DNA of 64,000 nt, taken from Pseudomonadota bacterium (lineage in GTDB: Bacteria > Pseudomonadota > Alphaproteobacteria > Sphingomonadales > Sphingomonadaceae). The translations under genes were made by a program, and so were the position numbers. Each line of letters begins with the position of its first letter. The stretch's first letter is position 1. Of the stretch, positions 48,869 to 58,354 are shown in pieces. The notes under the pieces were generated by a model that had not been told where the DNA came from, did no database searches, and saw only the letters and a list, made by a program, of their open reading frames with translations. The stretch covers positions 108,897 to 172,896 of the forward strand of contig JAKPHK010000063.1 in NCBI GenBank assembly GCA_029550345.1. Reading direction: 5' to 3'.

Positions 48869-50431
48869 ATGTTCGGACGCGTCAAACCTTTGGACGCCAT
48901 CCTGGCCACAGCCGAAAAGAAATCGCTCCATCGCTCGCTTGGGCCGGTGCAGCTTACCCTTCTTGGGGTAGGCGCGATTATCGGCACCGGGATCTTCGTT
49001 CTCACCGCCGAAGCCGCGCAAAAGGCCGGCCCCGGCATGATGTGGAGCTTCGTGATCGCCGGGTTCGTCTGTGCGGTGGCGGCGCTGTGCTATTCGGAAC
49101 TGGCGTCCATGGTCCCGGTTTCGGGTTCGGCCTATACCTATACCTATGCCGTGATGGGGGAACTGCTGGCCTGGATGGTCGGCTGGGCGCTGATCCTCGA
49201 ATATGCGGTCGCGGCTTCTGCGGTCTGTGTCGGCTGGTCAGGCTATTTCGTGGGGTTGCTGCGCGACTATGTCGGGATAACGATACCTGCGGCATTGGCC
49301 AACGGGCCTTCGGCGGGCGGGATCATCAACCTGCCCGCGCTGACGATCGGCCTGCTGGTTACCTGGCTGCTGATGATCGGCACCTCGGAAAGCGCCAAGG
49401 TCAACGCCGTGCTCGTCACGATCAAGGTTGCTGCGCTGACGCTGTTCGTCTTCGCTACTTTTAAGTACCTCAACAACGATACCGGAAACTTCACGCCGTT
49501 CACGCCGAATGGCTGGGGGATCATCGGGGTCGGCGGGGCCGCCGCCTCGATCTTCTTCGCCTATGTCGGCTTTGACGCCGTTTCCACTGCGGCCGAAGAA
49601 ACCAAGGACCCGCAACGCAACGTTCCGATCGGACTGATCGGGAGCCTTGCGATCTGCACGGTCTTCTATCTGCTAGTGGCGGGCGGCGCGATCGGCGCGA
49701 TCGGTGCACAGCCGGTGACCGGCCTTGGCGGTGAAGTCCTCTCGCCGGGTTCGAAGGAACTGGCGGAACGCTGCGCTTCGCTGATGGCCGTTGGTCAGGA
49801 ACCGCTGGCTTGCTCGAAGGAAGCCCTTGCGCACGTCCTGAAGTCGATCGGCTGGACCAAGCTGGGCGGCGTGATCGGCCTTGCTGCCGGTCTGGCGCTG
49901 CCCTCGGTGATCCTGATGATGCTGTTCGGCCAGACCCGCATCTTCTTCGTCATGGCCCGCGATGGCCTGCTGCCGGAAAAGCTCGCCACTATCCATCCCA
50001 AGTGGAAGACCCCACATATCGTGACTGCGATCACCGGCGTGTTCGTGGCGGCGGCCGCAGCCTTTTTGCCGGTCGGCAAGCTGGCGGACATCTCCAACTC
50101 GGGCACGCTGTTTGCCTTCTTCATGGTGGCGATCGCGGTGCTGGTGCTGCGCCTCAAGGAGCCGGATCGGCATCGTCCGTTCAAGACCCCGCTGATCTGG
50201 CTCACCGCGCCTTTGGCGATCGTCGGAACGCTGGCGCTCTATCTGCTGCTGCCCTTTGACGCCAAGATGGTGCTGCCGGTCTGGGGTGCGCTGGGTCTTT
50301 TGATCTACTTCGCATACAGCCGCAGCCGCAGCCACGTTGGCCTTGGCCGGGTGGAAGTGCATGAAGATGATCCCGATGCCCCGCAGCAGCCGGTTGCGCC
50401 GCTACCCGGCGGGATCGATATCAACGACTGA
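48869..50431 (+). CDS. APC-family amino acid permease
   Basis: GPVQLTLLGVGAIIGTGIFVLTAEAAQKAGPG, FFAYVGFDAVSTAAEETKDPQRNVPIGL. Confidence 0.93.
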   Translation: MFGRVKPLDAILATAEKKSLHRSLGPVQLTLLGVGAIIGTGIFVLTAEAAQKAGPGMMWSFVIAGFVCAVAALCYSELASMVPVSGSAYTYTYAVMGELLAWMVGWALILEYAVAASAVCVGWSGYFVGLLRDYVGITIPAALANGPSAGGIINLPALTIGLLVTWLLMIGTSESAKVNAVLVTIKVAALTLFVFATFKYLNNDTGNFTPFTPNGWGIIGVGGAAASIFFAYVGFDAVSTAAEETKDPQRNVPIGLIGSLAICTVFYLLVAGGAIGAIGAQPVTGLGGEVLSPGSKELAERCASLMAVGQEPLACSKEALAHVLKSIGWTKLGGVIGLAAGLALPSVILMMLFGQTRIFFVMARDGLLPEKLATIHPKWKTPHIVTAITGVFVAAAAAFLPVGKLADISNSGTLFAFFMVAIAVLVLRLKEPDRHRPFKTPLIWLTAPLAIVGTLALYLLLPFDAKMVLPVWGALGLLIYFAYSRSRSHVGLGRVEVHEDDPDAPQQPVAPLPGGIDIND

Positions 50432-50453
50432 CCTGGCTTCCAGGTGAGGGAAG

Positions 50454-50491
50454 AAGGGCCGTTTCCGCAAGGGAGCGGCCCTTTTCCTTTT
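50454..50491 (+). terminator. Intrinsic terminator after APC permease
   Basis: AAGGGCCG/CGGCCCTT stem followed by TTCCTTTT. Confidence 0.8.
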
Positions 50492-50679
50492 GCCGCGCGG
50501 CCTGTGCCATGGCGCGGGGGTGAGTGGGCGATTACAGGCTGGGTGCATTCCGGATCGACACCCGTCCGGCCAATGTCAAAATGTCGCAATTCTGAATCGA
50601 ACGCGCAATATTCGTCATTAAGGCGTCATAAAACCTTCATAGTGGCGACGACGCAGACAAATTCCAGGAGAGCCGCCCG

Positions 50680-51354
50680 ATGCGCCGCCACACCATTCCT
50701 GCCATTTTTGCCGCAATGGCTGCCCTGATCGCCAGTCCCGCCATGGCGAACGAGGATACCCAGGCCTGGGGCACCGTCACCATCAAGGCGGCGCTGCCCG
50801 ACGATTTCAAGATCGAAAACGAATTGGTGTTCCGCACCAGCGATGCCAAGGGCTTCTATGAGCTTGAGAACAACTTCATGCTGGGCCGCAAGGTCGGCGA
50901 TGGGGTGACGGTGTGGCTGGGCTACACCTTCAACCCGCAATACAGCCACGGCACCTTCACCCGCCGCGAGCACCGCTTTCGTCAGCAGGTCAACTTTGAC
51001 AGCATCGCCACGCTCGGCAAGGTGAAGGTGAGCGGCCGGGTCAGGCTGGAAGAACGGTGGCGGGAAGGCATTTCGGAAACGGGCTGGCGCCTGCGCCCCC
51101 AGATCAAGGCATCGATGCCGCTGACGGGAAAGCTCAAGCTGTCTGTTGCCAGCGAATCGTTCTTCAACCTCAACACCAATTCGTTCCAGACGAACGGCGG
51201 CCTTGACCGGCTCCGCAATTCGATTGCGGTTTCCGCTCCCCTGAACAAGGTGGTGAGTATTGAAGCCGGATACCTCAATCAGCACGGTTTCGTGCCGAAC
51301 GGGCCGGACAAGAGCGATCATGTGTTGACTATGGGGCTGACGGCCTCGTTCTGA
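50680..51354 (+). CDS. DUF2490 domain-containing outer-membrane-like protein
   Basis: Signal peptide; beta-strand pattern WLGYTFNPQYSHGTFTRREHRFRQQ, C-terminal aromatic F. Confidence 0.8.
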   Translation: MRRHTIPAIFAAMAALIASPAMANEDTQAWGTVTIKAALPDDFKIENELVFRTSDAKGFYELENNFMLGRKVGDGVTVWLGYTFNPQYSHGTFTRREHRFRQQVNFDSIATLGKVKVSGRVRLEERWREGISETGWRLRPQIKASMPLTGKLKLSVASESFFNLNTNSFQTNGGLDRLRNSIAVSAPLNKVVSIEAGYLNQHGFVPNGPDKSDHVLTMGLTASF

Positions 51355-51451
51355 AAACCGATCGACCGCAACAGAACACGCCCCTGCCGGAAGCCGGTGG
51401 GGGCGCTGTGCATTTCAGTCAGAAATGAAAACGCCCACCTGCGCTTCCGGT

Positions 51452-51527
51452 TGGTGACCCCTACGGGACTCGAACCCGTGTTTCAGCCGTGAAAGGGCCG
51501 CGTCCTAGACCGCTAGACGAAGGGGCC
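51452..51527 (-). tRNA. tRNA-Glu(TTC)
   Basis: Minus strand GGCCCCTTCGTCTAGCGG...CCTTTCACGG...GGGTTCGAGTCCCGTAGGGGTCACCA. Confidence 0.96.
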
Positions 51528-51606
51528 ACACCGGCTGCGCGGTGGGCAGGCCCGCGCCTTTAGGCAAGGAGTGAAGGGGGGTCAAGAGGGCAATGGAAAG
51601 AATGTT

Positions 51607-53388
51607 TCAATCGGCGAAGGCGGCATCATCGACATGGAGTTCCGCCTGGGGGCGACTGGCCCAGTCATCGATCTTCGCGCGGCCTGCCAGCCACAGCCGC
51701 CGGTGGTGGGTGGCGTTGAGCAGAACCTGGCCCAGTTCGGTGGATGCTGCGCGAAATGCGATCGCCTTGAAGCTGGCGCCATCATCACCGCGCACGATCA
51801 TCCTGACGTGATCGGTGCCGACCAGATCGGCCTTGACCATCCGCACCGGCCCCACAGCAACCCTGGGGCCCGGCCAACCCATGCCATAAGGACCCGCGCT
51901 TTCCAGCTCCTCGACCAGATGCGGTGTCAATCCGCCGGGAGCGATCGCCAGATCGAGCAGCAGCGACTGGTTGGCCATGGCCGCCGTAACGGTCGTACCA
52001 AGCTGCTCATCGAGCCACTGCGCCAAGGCATCGAGCCGCGCGGGATCGACAGTCAGTCCTGCGGCCATCGCGTGCCCGCCGCCGGCGACCAGCAGGCCAA
52101 GCTCGCGGGCGGCAATGATCGCTGCGCCCAGGTCCACCCCGGCAATTGATCGCCCTGAACCCTTACCGTTTCCGGCCTCGTCGGCGTCGAGTGCGATCAC
52201 CAGGGTTGGCTTTCCGGTCTTTTCCTTGATTCGCCCGGCGACGATGCCGATCACGCCGGGGTGCCAACCGCGCCCTGCCAGGACCAGCACGGCCCGGTTG
52301 TGCTGGGCATCGACCTGCGCCTCTGCCGCTTCCTGCACCATCGCTTCGATTGCGCGGCGTTCTTCATTGAGCGCTGAAAGCTGGGTCGCGATTCGGCGGG
52401 CCTCTTCGGGATCGTCGGTGGTCAGCAGCCGCACGCCAAGGGTCGATTCGCCGACCCGGCCTCCGGCATTGATTCGCGGGCCAAGCGCAAAGCCCAGATC
52501 GCTGCACACCGGTGCGCGGGTCAGGCGGCTGGCATCGATCAGGGCGGACAGGCCAACTCCATCGCGCCGGGCCATCACTTTCAGTCCCTGTGCCACGAAG
52601 GCGCGGTTGAGGCCGTGCAGCGCCGCCACGTCGGCCACGGTGCCAAGGGCAACCAGATCGAGCAGGGCAAACAGGTCTGGCTCGCGGCGGCCCTGGAAAT
52701 AGCCGCGCCCGCGCAGCACCCGGACGGTCGCCACCGCCAGCAGAAAGGCCACGCCAACAGCGGCCAGATGGCCATGCGCGGCGGCCTCGTCGGCCTCGTC
52801 AAGGCGGTTGGGATTGACGAGAGCCACCGCCGGCGGCAGCTGCGCCGCGCATTTGTGGTGATCGACCACGATTACCTCAACCCCGGCATCGCGGGCCATG
52901 GTCAGGGCCTGATGGGCCATCGCGCCGCAATCGACGGTGACGACCAGTTTTGCGCCTTGCTCCCCCAGCCGCACCAGCGCCTCGCCCGAGGGGCCATAGC
53001 CTTCGAGCAGGCGATCGGGGATATAGTGATCGGCATCGTGCCCCAGCGCCCGCAACAGGCGGATCAGCAGTGCCGCGCTGGTCGCCCCATCGACATCGTA
53101 ATCGCCATAGACGGTCACCGCCTCCCGCCGCTCAACCGCATCGGCCAGCCGCTCTGCGGCGGTTTCCATGTCACGAAACAATGCCGGGTCGGGCAGGAAC
53201 GAGCGCAGCGATGGGTTGCGGTGGCGCTCAAGATCGTCCGGCGGCACCCCGCGTGAAAGCAGCAGCTGCGCAACGATATCGTGATCGAGGCTGTTATGCC
53301 CGGCAAGATCCATGTTCCCGCCGCGCCAGCGCCAGCTGCGGCCCTGAAGCGAACGATCGATGCCGAGGATCGAGGGAGGCGATTCCAT
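51607..53388 (-). CDS. recJ: Single-stranded-DNA-specific exonuclease RecJ
   Basis: VTVYGDYDVDGATSAALL, VDHHKC, GGHAMAAGLT. Confidence 0.96.
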   Translation of the reverse strand: MESPPSILGIDRSLQGRSWRWRGGNMDLAGHNSLDHDIVAQLLLSRGVPPDDLERHRNPSLRSFLPDPALFRDMETAAERLADAVERREAVTVYGDYDVDGATSAALLIRLLRALGHDADHYIPDRLLEGYGPSGEALVRLGEQGAKLVVTVDCGAMAHQALTMARDAGVEVIVVDHHKCAAQLPPAVALVNPNRLDEADEAAAHGHLAAVGVAFLLAVATVRVLRGRGYFQGRREPDLFALLDLVALGTVADVAALHGLNRAFVAQGLKVMARRDGVGLSALIDASRLTRAPVCSDLGFALGPRINAGGRVGESTLGVRLLTTDDPEEARRIATQLSALNEERRAIEAMVQEAAEAQVDAQHNRAVLVLAGRGWHPGVIGIVAGRIKEKTGKPTLVIALDADEAGNGKGSGRSIAGVDLGAAIIAARELGLLVAGGGHAMAAGLTVDPARLDALAQWLDEQLGTTVTAAMANQSLLLDLAIAPGGLTPHLVEELESAGPYGMGWPGPRVAVGPVRMVKADLVGTDHVRMIVRGDDGASFKAIAFRAASTELGQVLLNATHHRRLWLAGRAKIDDWASRPQAELHVDDAAFAD

Positions 53389-53479
53389 ATTCGTCTCCTA
53401 GCCATGCCTGTCGATATTTGACAATTCTCATTGCCGAACGGCTCTATTGTGTGGCCCCTCGTCCCAAGGAGGATCCAAC

Positions 53480-54691
53480 ATGACCGGCAATCACCGCATT
53501 CTCGTTTCTCTGGGGCTCGGCACCGCCGCGCTGGCCGCGATCCCGGTGATCGCGCAGCAACGCGCGCCCACCAGCGGCCCGATCGCCCGTTATGATATGC
53601 GGGCCGGGACCGTATCCGGTTTTGCCGCGATGGGCGGCGGGGCCGGCGGGGCGCTTTCGATGGCGTTCGGCGGTGGCGGCAACAAGGTCCAGAAAGAGCT
53701 GCAACTCCGCCTGGGGTCGAGTTCGCTGCCGGTGAAGGGCGGGGCAAAGGCCGATCACTTCATGCCGGCCGGAGCGAAGCTGGGTAAGTCGGTCGCGCTG
53801 GTTACACCCAAGCTGGAGCGCGGCGGGATTGATGAACTCCCGCAAAAGCCGAAGGGCCGGATTTTGGTCTACTGGGGCTGCGGGGAACACGCGCCAAAGG
53901 GGCAGCCGGTGGTGATCGACCTTAGCAAGCTGGCGGCGGGGCAGGTTCCGGCGGGGCTGTGGAGCACCACGATCATCCGCGATTGGGGGCCGACCCTGCA
54001 GAACAGCAAGACCTTTGGTCGCTGGCCGGGCGAGGACGGCAAATTCGTGAAGAGCGACAGTTCGCTGATCGGGGCGCACCGGATCGTGGCCAACTACGCG
54101 CCGGACATTTCCTTCACCCTGTCAAAGGACTTCATGGCGGCACTGACGGCCAGCAATGCCGAACAGGCCAGCGGCGCCAGCCTGCTGAGCTGGAATGCGA
54201 TACCCGACGCGACCGGCTATTACGCCTGGGTTTTCGCCGGGAAAATGGCGCCCGGCGGCAACGAGATGCAGGACATGGTGATGTGGTCAAGCAGCGCCGG
54301 GCGGCAGTTCGGCGGCGGGCTGTCGGACTGGCTCAGCCCGGCGCAGGTCGCTGGTCTGGTCAAGGACCGGACGGTCATGGCTCCGACCACGACCAAATGC
54401 ATGGTCCCGGCAGAGGTGCGCAAGGCCGGGCCGGATTTCCGGATGGGGATGCTGACGGCCTATGGTCCGGAAGAGGACTTTGCCTATCCGGCGCGGCCCG
54501 CCGATCCGAAAGCGGCCTGGAACCTGCAATGGACCGCCCGCGTCCGGCATCGCTCGATGACCAGCTGGATGGATATGCCCGGCATGGGCGGCATGGCCCA
54601 GCAGCCCGAAGCAACTACCGAACAGCCCAAGTGCAAGAAGAAAGGCGGGCTTGGCGGGATCGTCGGCGGGGTTCTGGGGAAGGGCTGCTAG
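53480..54691 (+). CDS. Secreted hypothetical protein with Gly-rich C-terminus
   Basis: Signal peptide GLGTAALAAIPVIAQQ; C-terminus KKKGGLGGIVGGVLGKGC. Confidence 0.7.
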   Translation: MTGNHRILVSLGLGTAALAAIPVIAQQRAPTSGPIARYDMRAGTVSGFAAMGGGAGGALSMAFGGGGNKVQKELQLRLGSSSLPVKGGAKADHFMPAGAKLGKSVALVTPKLERGGIDELPQKPKGRILVYWGCGEHAPKGQPVVIDLSKLAAGQVPAGLWSTTIIRDWGPTLQNSKTFGRWPGEDGKFVKSDSSLIGAHRIVANYAPDISFTLSKDFMAALTASNAEQASGASLLSWNAIPDATGYYAWVFAGKMAPGGNEMQDMVMWSSSAGRQFGGGLSDWLSPAQVAGLVKDRTVMAPTTTKCMVPAEVRKAGPDFRMGMLTAYGPEEDFAYPARPADPKAAWNLQWTARVRHRSMTSWMDMPGMGGMAQQPEATTEQPKCKKKGGLGGIVGGVLGKGC

Positions 54692-54698
54692 GGCTGGT

Positions 54699-55178
54699 AT
54701 GAGCCGGCTGGCGATCGTCTGGCACAGCCGGACCGGGGCGAGTGAAGCCTTGGCCCAGGCGGCCTTCGCTGGCGCGCAGGGGCGTGCCGATCTCATCGCG
54801 GCAGAGGCGGCCGAGCCTGAGCGTCTGCTGGCCGCGGGCGGCTACCTGTTCGTCTGTCCCGAAAACCTGGGTTCGATGAGCGGCGCGATGAAGGATATGT
54901 TCGACCGCTGTTATTACCCGCTTTTGGGGCAGATTGAGGGGCGGGCCTATGCCACGATCATCGCGGCGGGCAGCGACGGGCGCGGCGCCCAGGCCCAGCT
55001 CGACCGGATCGTGACCGGATGGCGTCTGCGGCGGGTGGCGGAACCGTTCATCGCGATGATGGATGCCCAGAAACCTGACGCAATACTTGCACAGAAGCAT
55101 CCGTCCGAAGAACTGCTGCGCCGGGCCGAAGCATTGGGTGCGGTTCTTGCCGAGGGACTGTCGCAAGGCATCTTCTAG
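54699..55178 (+). CDS. Flavodoxin/NAD(P)H-oxidoreductase-like protein
   Basis: LAIVWHSRTGASEALAQAA; CPENLGSMSGAMKDMFDRCYYP. Confidence 0.8.
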   Translation: MSRLAIVWHSRTGASEALAQAAFAGAQGRADLIAAEAAEPERLLAAGGYLFVCPENLGSMSGAMKDMFDRCYYPLLGQIEGRAYATIIAAGSDGRGAQAQLDRIVTGWRLRRVAEPFIAMMDAQKPDAILAQKHPSEELLRRAEALGAVLAEGLSQGIF

Positions 55179-55304
55179 TTGACCCGAAAAAGAAAGGTCC
55201 ATTCCAGTTCGAATTGCGGTGCAAGGACTCGACTAATAGATCGGAAAAGTGCCAGATGAACGGAATCGGGCGGCGGCCTTTCCGGGGGATCGATCATAGT
55301 CGAA

Positions 55305-56051
55305 GTGGTTGACAGCGATGCGATAGCCGCCGGGCCGGTCCTTTCCCTGCTTTTCGCGGAGGGTCAGCGGCCGGGTGTCGAATCCATTGCCGATCTTGCG
55401 ATGGCCGAAACTGGCCAGCTTCGGCTTTCGATCAGTCATTTCCCCGCCGACGGTGCCAACTGGCTCGAACTTCTTGCCGCCGGGCTGACCTTCGATTGCC
55501 ATGGCCTGGCACCCGGCGATGCGGCTGCAGATCCGCCGAAAGGGGCACTGCTCGGGCTGGAAGCGATGCCACAGGGAGAGGCCATCACCCTTTCCCCGGC
55601 GCCGCATCTCGCCTCGGGGGCCGGGCTTTTGCCGGTCGTCCGGGTTCTCGCCGGGGTGGGTGCGGAACTGGTGGGCCTGCCGGGAAGCAAGGCTGTGTTC
55701 TGGCACCCGGCCCAGTGCTGGATGGCGCCGGAGTATTACCGCAAGGTGGTTGGGAACTGGCTGGATGGTGGCGCTTTCCCGGCACTCGGGCTGACCTCGT
55801 TGCAGCGCGGCGCGGATGGCGCGATGACATCGGTCGGGCTTGGCCTGCTGACGGGTCAGGAACTGCGTTTCGAACCCGATCGCAATCTTACACCCGCAGC
55901 GGTCGCCCGGATCGCGGTGCGGCTGATTCACCTGCTGATCGAAACTGGCCCGATGCACCACGCCGGTGAAATGGAGGGGCCTGAGGGGGAGCGCCTGCTG
56001 ATAGAGCCTAACCGCAAGGGCGCCTTGCTGAGGGTCACGATCCGCAAATGA
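55305..56051 (+). CDS. Hypothetical protein
   Basis: 248-aa ORF, GTG start; no recognised domain. Confidence 0.55.
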   Translation: MVDSDAIAAGPVLSLLFAEGQRPGVESIADLAMAETGQLRLSISHFPADGANWLELLAAGLTFDCHGLAPGDAAADPPKGALLGLEAMPQGEAITLSPAPHLASGAGLLPVVRVLAGVGAELVGLPGSKAVFWHPAQCWMAPEYYRKVVGNWLDGGAFPALGLTSLQRGADGAMTSVGLGLLTGQELRFEPDRNLTPAAVARIAVRLIHLLIETGPMHHAGEMEGPEGERLLIEPNRKGALLRVTIRK

Positions 56052-56096
56052 GGGCAGGGTGCGAGCAGGCAAGAGCCGGATTCCGCACCCGGAAAG

Positions 56097-56669
56097 GTGG
56101 GCGGATTGCTTGATTCGTCCGGCGGGTGGCTTGGCATTGGGGTGCCCGGTCGCCAGCGCCTGTCATTTCGCGCGGTCAATCGGCGCGAATTCCCGGGCTA
56201 TGATCCGGGTCTGCAACGCCATCACATCCTTCCGCGCCAGATCAAAACGATGGCGTGCTTCGCGCCAATGTTGCGCGATATCGGGCCGGATCGCCTGCCT
56301 TTCGATGACTTTCGCACCAATGGCCTGTTGCTTCCGGCGAACGACGATATGGCGGTCAGGATCGGGTTGCCGCTGCACCGCGGCCCGCACCGCGATTACA
56401 ACGCGATGGTGATCGAGCGGGTCGGCCAGATTGAGGCCGGATGGGCAGCCACCCACCGCCAGGCGCCGGAGGTCGCGTTGATAGAGGCGCTTGAACGGCT
56501 ACGCCTGCTGCAACGCGCACTCCGCCGCCGATTGCTCGATCGGCAACGCCGCCTGAAGCTCAATCGGCATGACCCGCTGGGGACAGGCTTCGATTTCACC
56601 GCGCTCGATGCCATGGCCGATCAGCTGTGGCCCGAGACTGAGCCCGGGCCGGGCCCCGCCTCAGGCTAG
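56097..56669 (+). CDS. AHH-type HNH/ENDO VII nuclease-domain protein
   Basis: LQRHHILPRQ...NGLLLPANDDMAVRIGLPLHRGPHRDYNAMV fits the AHH signature. Confidence 0.75.
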   Translation: MGGLLDSSGGWLGIGVPGRQRLSFRAVNRREFPGYDPGLQRHHILPRQIKTMACFAPMLRDIGPDRLPFDDFRTNGLLLPANDDMAVRIGLPLHRGPHRDYNAMVIERVGQIEAGWAATHRQAPEVALIEALERLRLLQRALRRRLLDRQRRLKLNRHDPLGTGFDFTALDAMADQLWPETEPGPGPASG

Positions 56670-57641
56670 GGCCATTCTGGCCTTCGCGGCCAGCTCTGCC
56701 CGCGCTGCGTTGTATTCGGCTTCGAGCCGGTTGACCCGGTCTGCCACGCTTTCCACCGCCTTGACCGCGCCGATGCCCTGACCCGAACCCCAGATGTCTT
56801 TCCAGGCCTTGGCTTCGGTATTGCCGCCAGAGCCGAAATTCATCTTGCTCGGATCGCTTTCGGGCAGATTTTCGGGATCGAGCCCGGCCGCGACGATCGA
56901 GGGGCGCAGATAGTTGCCGTGCACCCCGGTGAACAGGTTGGAATAGACGATGTCCGAGGCCGAACCTTCGACGATTGCGTTCTTGTAGCCTTCAACCGCC
57001 CGCGCCTCGGTAGTCGCAATCCAGGGAGAGCCGATATAGGCGAAATCGGCACCGAGCGCCTGAGCAGCCAGGATCGAACGTCCGCAGGCGATCGACCCGG
57101 ACAATGCGATCGGCCCGCTGAACCATTCGCGGATTTCCTGCATCAGCGCGAAGGGTGAGAGGGTTCCGGCATGGCCACCCGCGCCGGCCGCAACCGGGAT
57201 CAGGCCATCGGCACCCTTTTCGACCGCCTTGTGCGCGAAGCGGTTGTTGATCACATCGTGCATCACGATCCCGCCCCAGGCATGAACCGCGGCATTGATA
57301 TCCTCACGCGCGCCGAGCGAGGTGATGGTCAGCGGTACCTGCCACTTGGCGCACACCTCAAGATCCTCCTCAAGCCGGTTGTTGGATTTGTGGACGATCT
57401 GGTTGACCGCATAGGGCGCGGCGGGCCGATCGGGATTGTCACGGTTGTGGGCCGCCAGCTCTTCGGTGATCTGGTGCAGCCATTCATCCAGCACGCCGGA
57501 GGGCCGGGCATTCAGCGCCGGAAAACTGCCGACGACCCCGGCCTTGCACTGGGCGATCACCAGTTCGGGCCCGGAAATGATGAACAGCGGCGAACCGATA
57601 ACGGGCAGGCGAAGGCGATCGAACGGGGCGGGAAGGGGCAT
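56661..57641 (-). CDS. NAD(P)H-dependent flavin oxidoreductase / nitronate monooxygenase family
   Basis: LPVIGSPLFIISGPELVIAQCKAGVVGSFPALNAR, GADGLIPVAAGAGGHAGTLSPFALM. Confidence 0.92.
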   Translation of the reverse strand: MPLPAPFDRLRLPVIGSPLFIISGPELVIAQCKAGVVGSFPALNARPSGVLDEWLHQITEELAAHNRDNPDRPAAPYAVNQIVHKSNNRLEEDLEVCAKWQVPLTITSLGAREDINAAVHAWGGIVMHDVINNRFAHKAVEKGADGLIPVAAGAGGHAGTLSPFALMQEIREWFSGPIALSGSIACGRSILAAQALGADFAYIGSPWIATTEARAVEGYKNAIVEGSASDIVYSNLFTGVHGNYLRPSIVAAGLDPENLPESDPSKMNFGSGGNTEAKAWKDIWGSGQGIGAVKAVESVADRVNRLEAEYNAARAELAAKARMALA

Positions 57642-57780
57642 CTCTACAGGTTTCCTCTCAATGGCTTTTGGTTTTCATATGAGACTGGTTCAGCGCTGTC
57701 GAGTACGGCGTTCGTGCCGATTTGCGCCGGATGTTGCGCCGGATGGTGACGGCGGTCGATTTCTGATTTAAACCGATGGC

Positions 57781-58323
57781 ATGACGGCAATCATTCAAGC
57801 CTTGGCCCGTGATGGAGAGCATCGCTTCTCCAAGCAGACGGTTCAGGAACTGGTGTTGATGGCCGGGCTGGGGGTTGAAGGGGATGCCCATGCCGGCCGC
57901 ACGGTTCAGCACTTGTCGCGGATGAAAAAGGATCCGCAATTTCCCAACCTGCGGCAGGTCCACCTGATCCACGCCGAATTGTTCGACGAACTGGCCGACA
58001 AGGGCTTTGCCGTCTGGCCGGGGGACCTGGGTGAGAATATCACCACCAGGGGAATTGACCTGCTGGGCCTGTCGCGCGGCACGCGCCTCAGGTTGGGCGG
58101 GAATGCCGTGATCGAGATTACCGGTCTGCGAAATCCCTGCCGCCAGATCGATGGCCTTGCCAAGGGCCTGATGGCCGCGACGCTGGACACGGCCGAAGAC
58201 GGCAGCCTGATTCGCAAATGCGGGGTCATGGCCGTGGTCATCACCGGCGGCGACATCAGCGTGGGCGATGCCATCACGCTTGAATCGGTGCCGATGCTGC
58301 ACGAGGCTCTGCCGGTCGTCTGA
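57781..58323 (+). CDS. MOSC-domain protein
   Basis: GDLGENITTRGIDLLGLSRGTRLRLG, ITGLRNPCRQID. Confidence 0.9.
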   Translation: MTAIIQALARDGEHRFSKQTVQELVLMAGLGVEGDAHAGRTVQHLSRMKKDPQFPNLRQVHLIHAELFDELADKGFAVWPGDLGENITTRGIDLLGLSRGTRLRLGGNAVIEITGLRNPCRQIDGLAKGLMAATLDTAEDGSLIRKCGVMAVVITGGDISVGDAITLESVPMLHEALPVV

Positions 58324-58354
58324 TCGCTTCATGGCGTGACCGGCCTCAATCGGC

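Noticed and set aside
51380-51407. Stem CGCCCCTGCCGGAAGCCGGTGGGGGCG after DUF2490 as an intrinsic terminator
   Set aside because: Good stem but no T tract follows; left as unclassified structure.
53418-53450. TTGACA-containing promoter upstream of 53480 ORF
   Set aside because: No acceptable -10 at 16-18 bp spacing; not strong enough to list.
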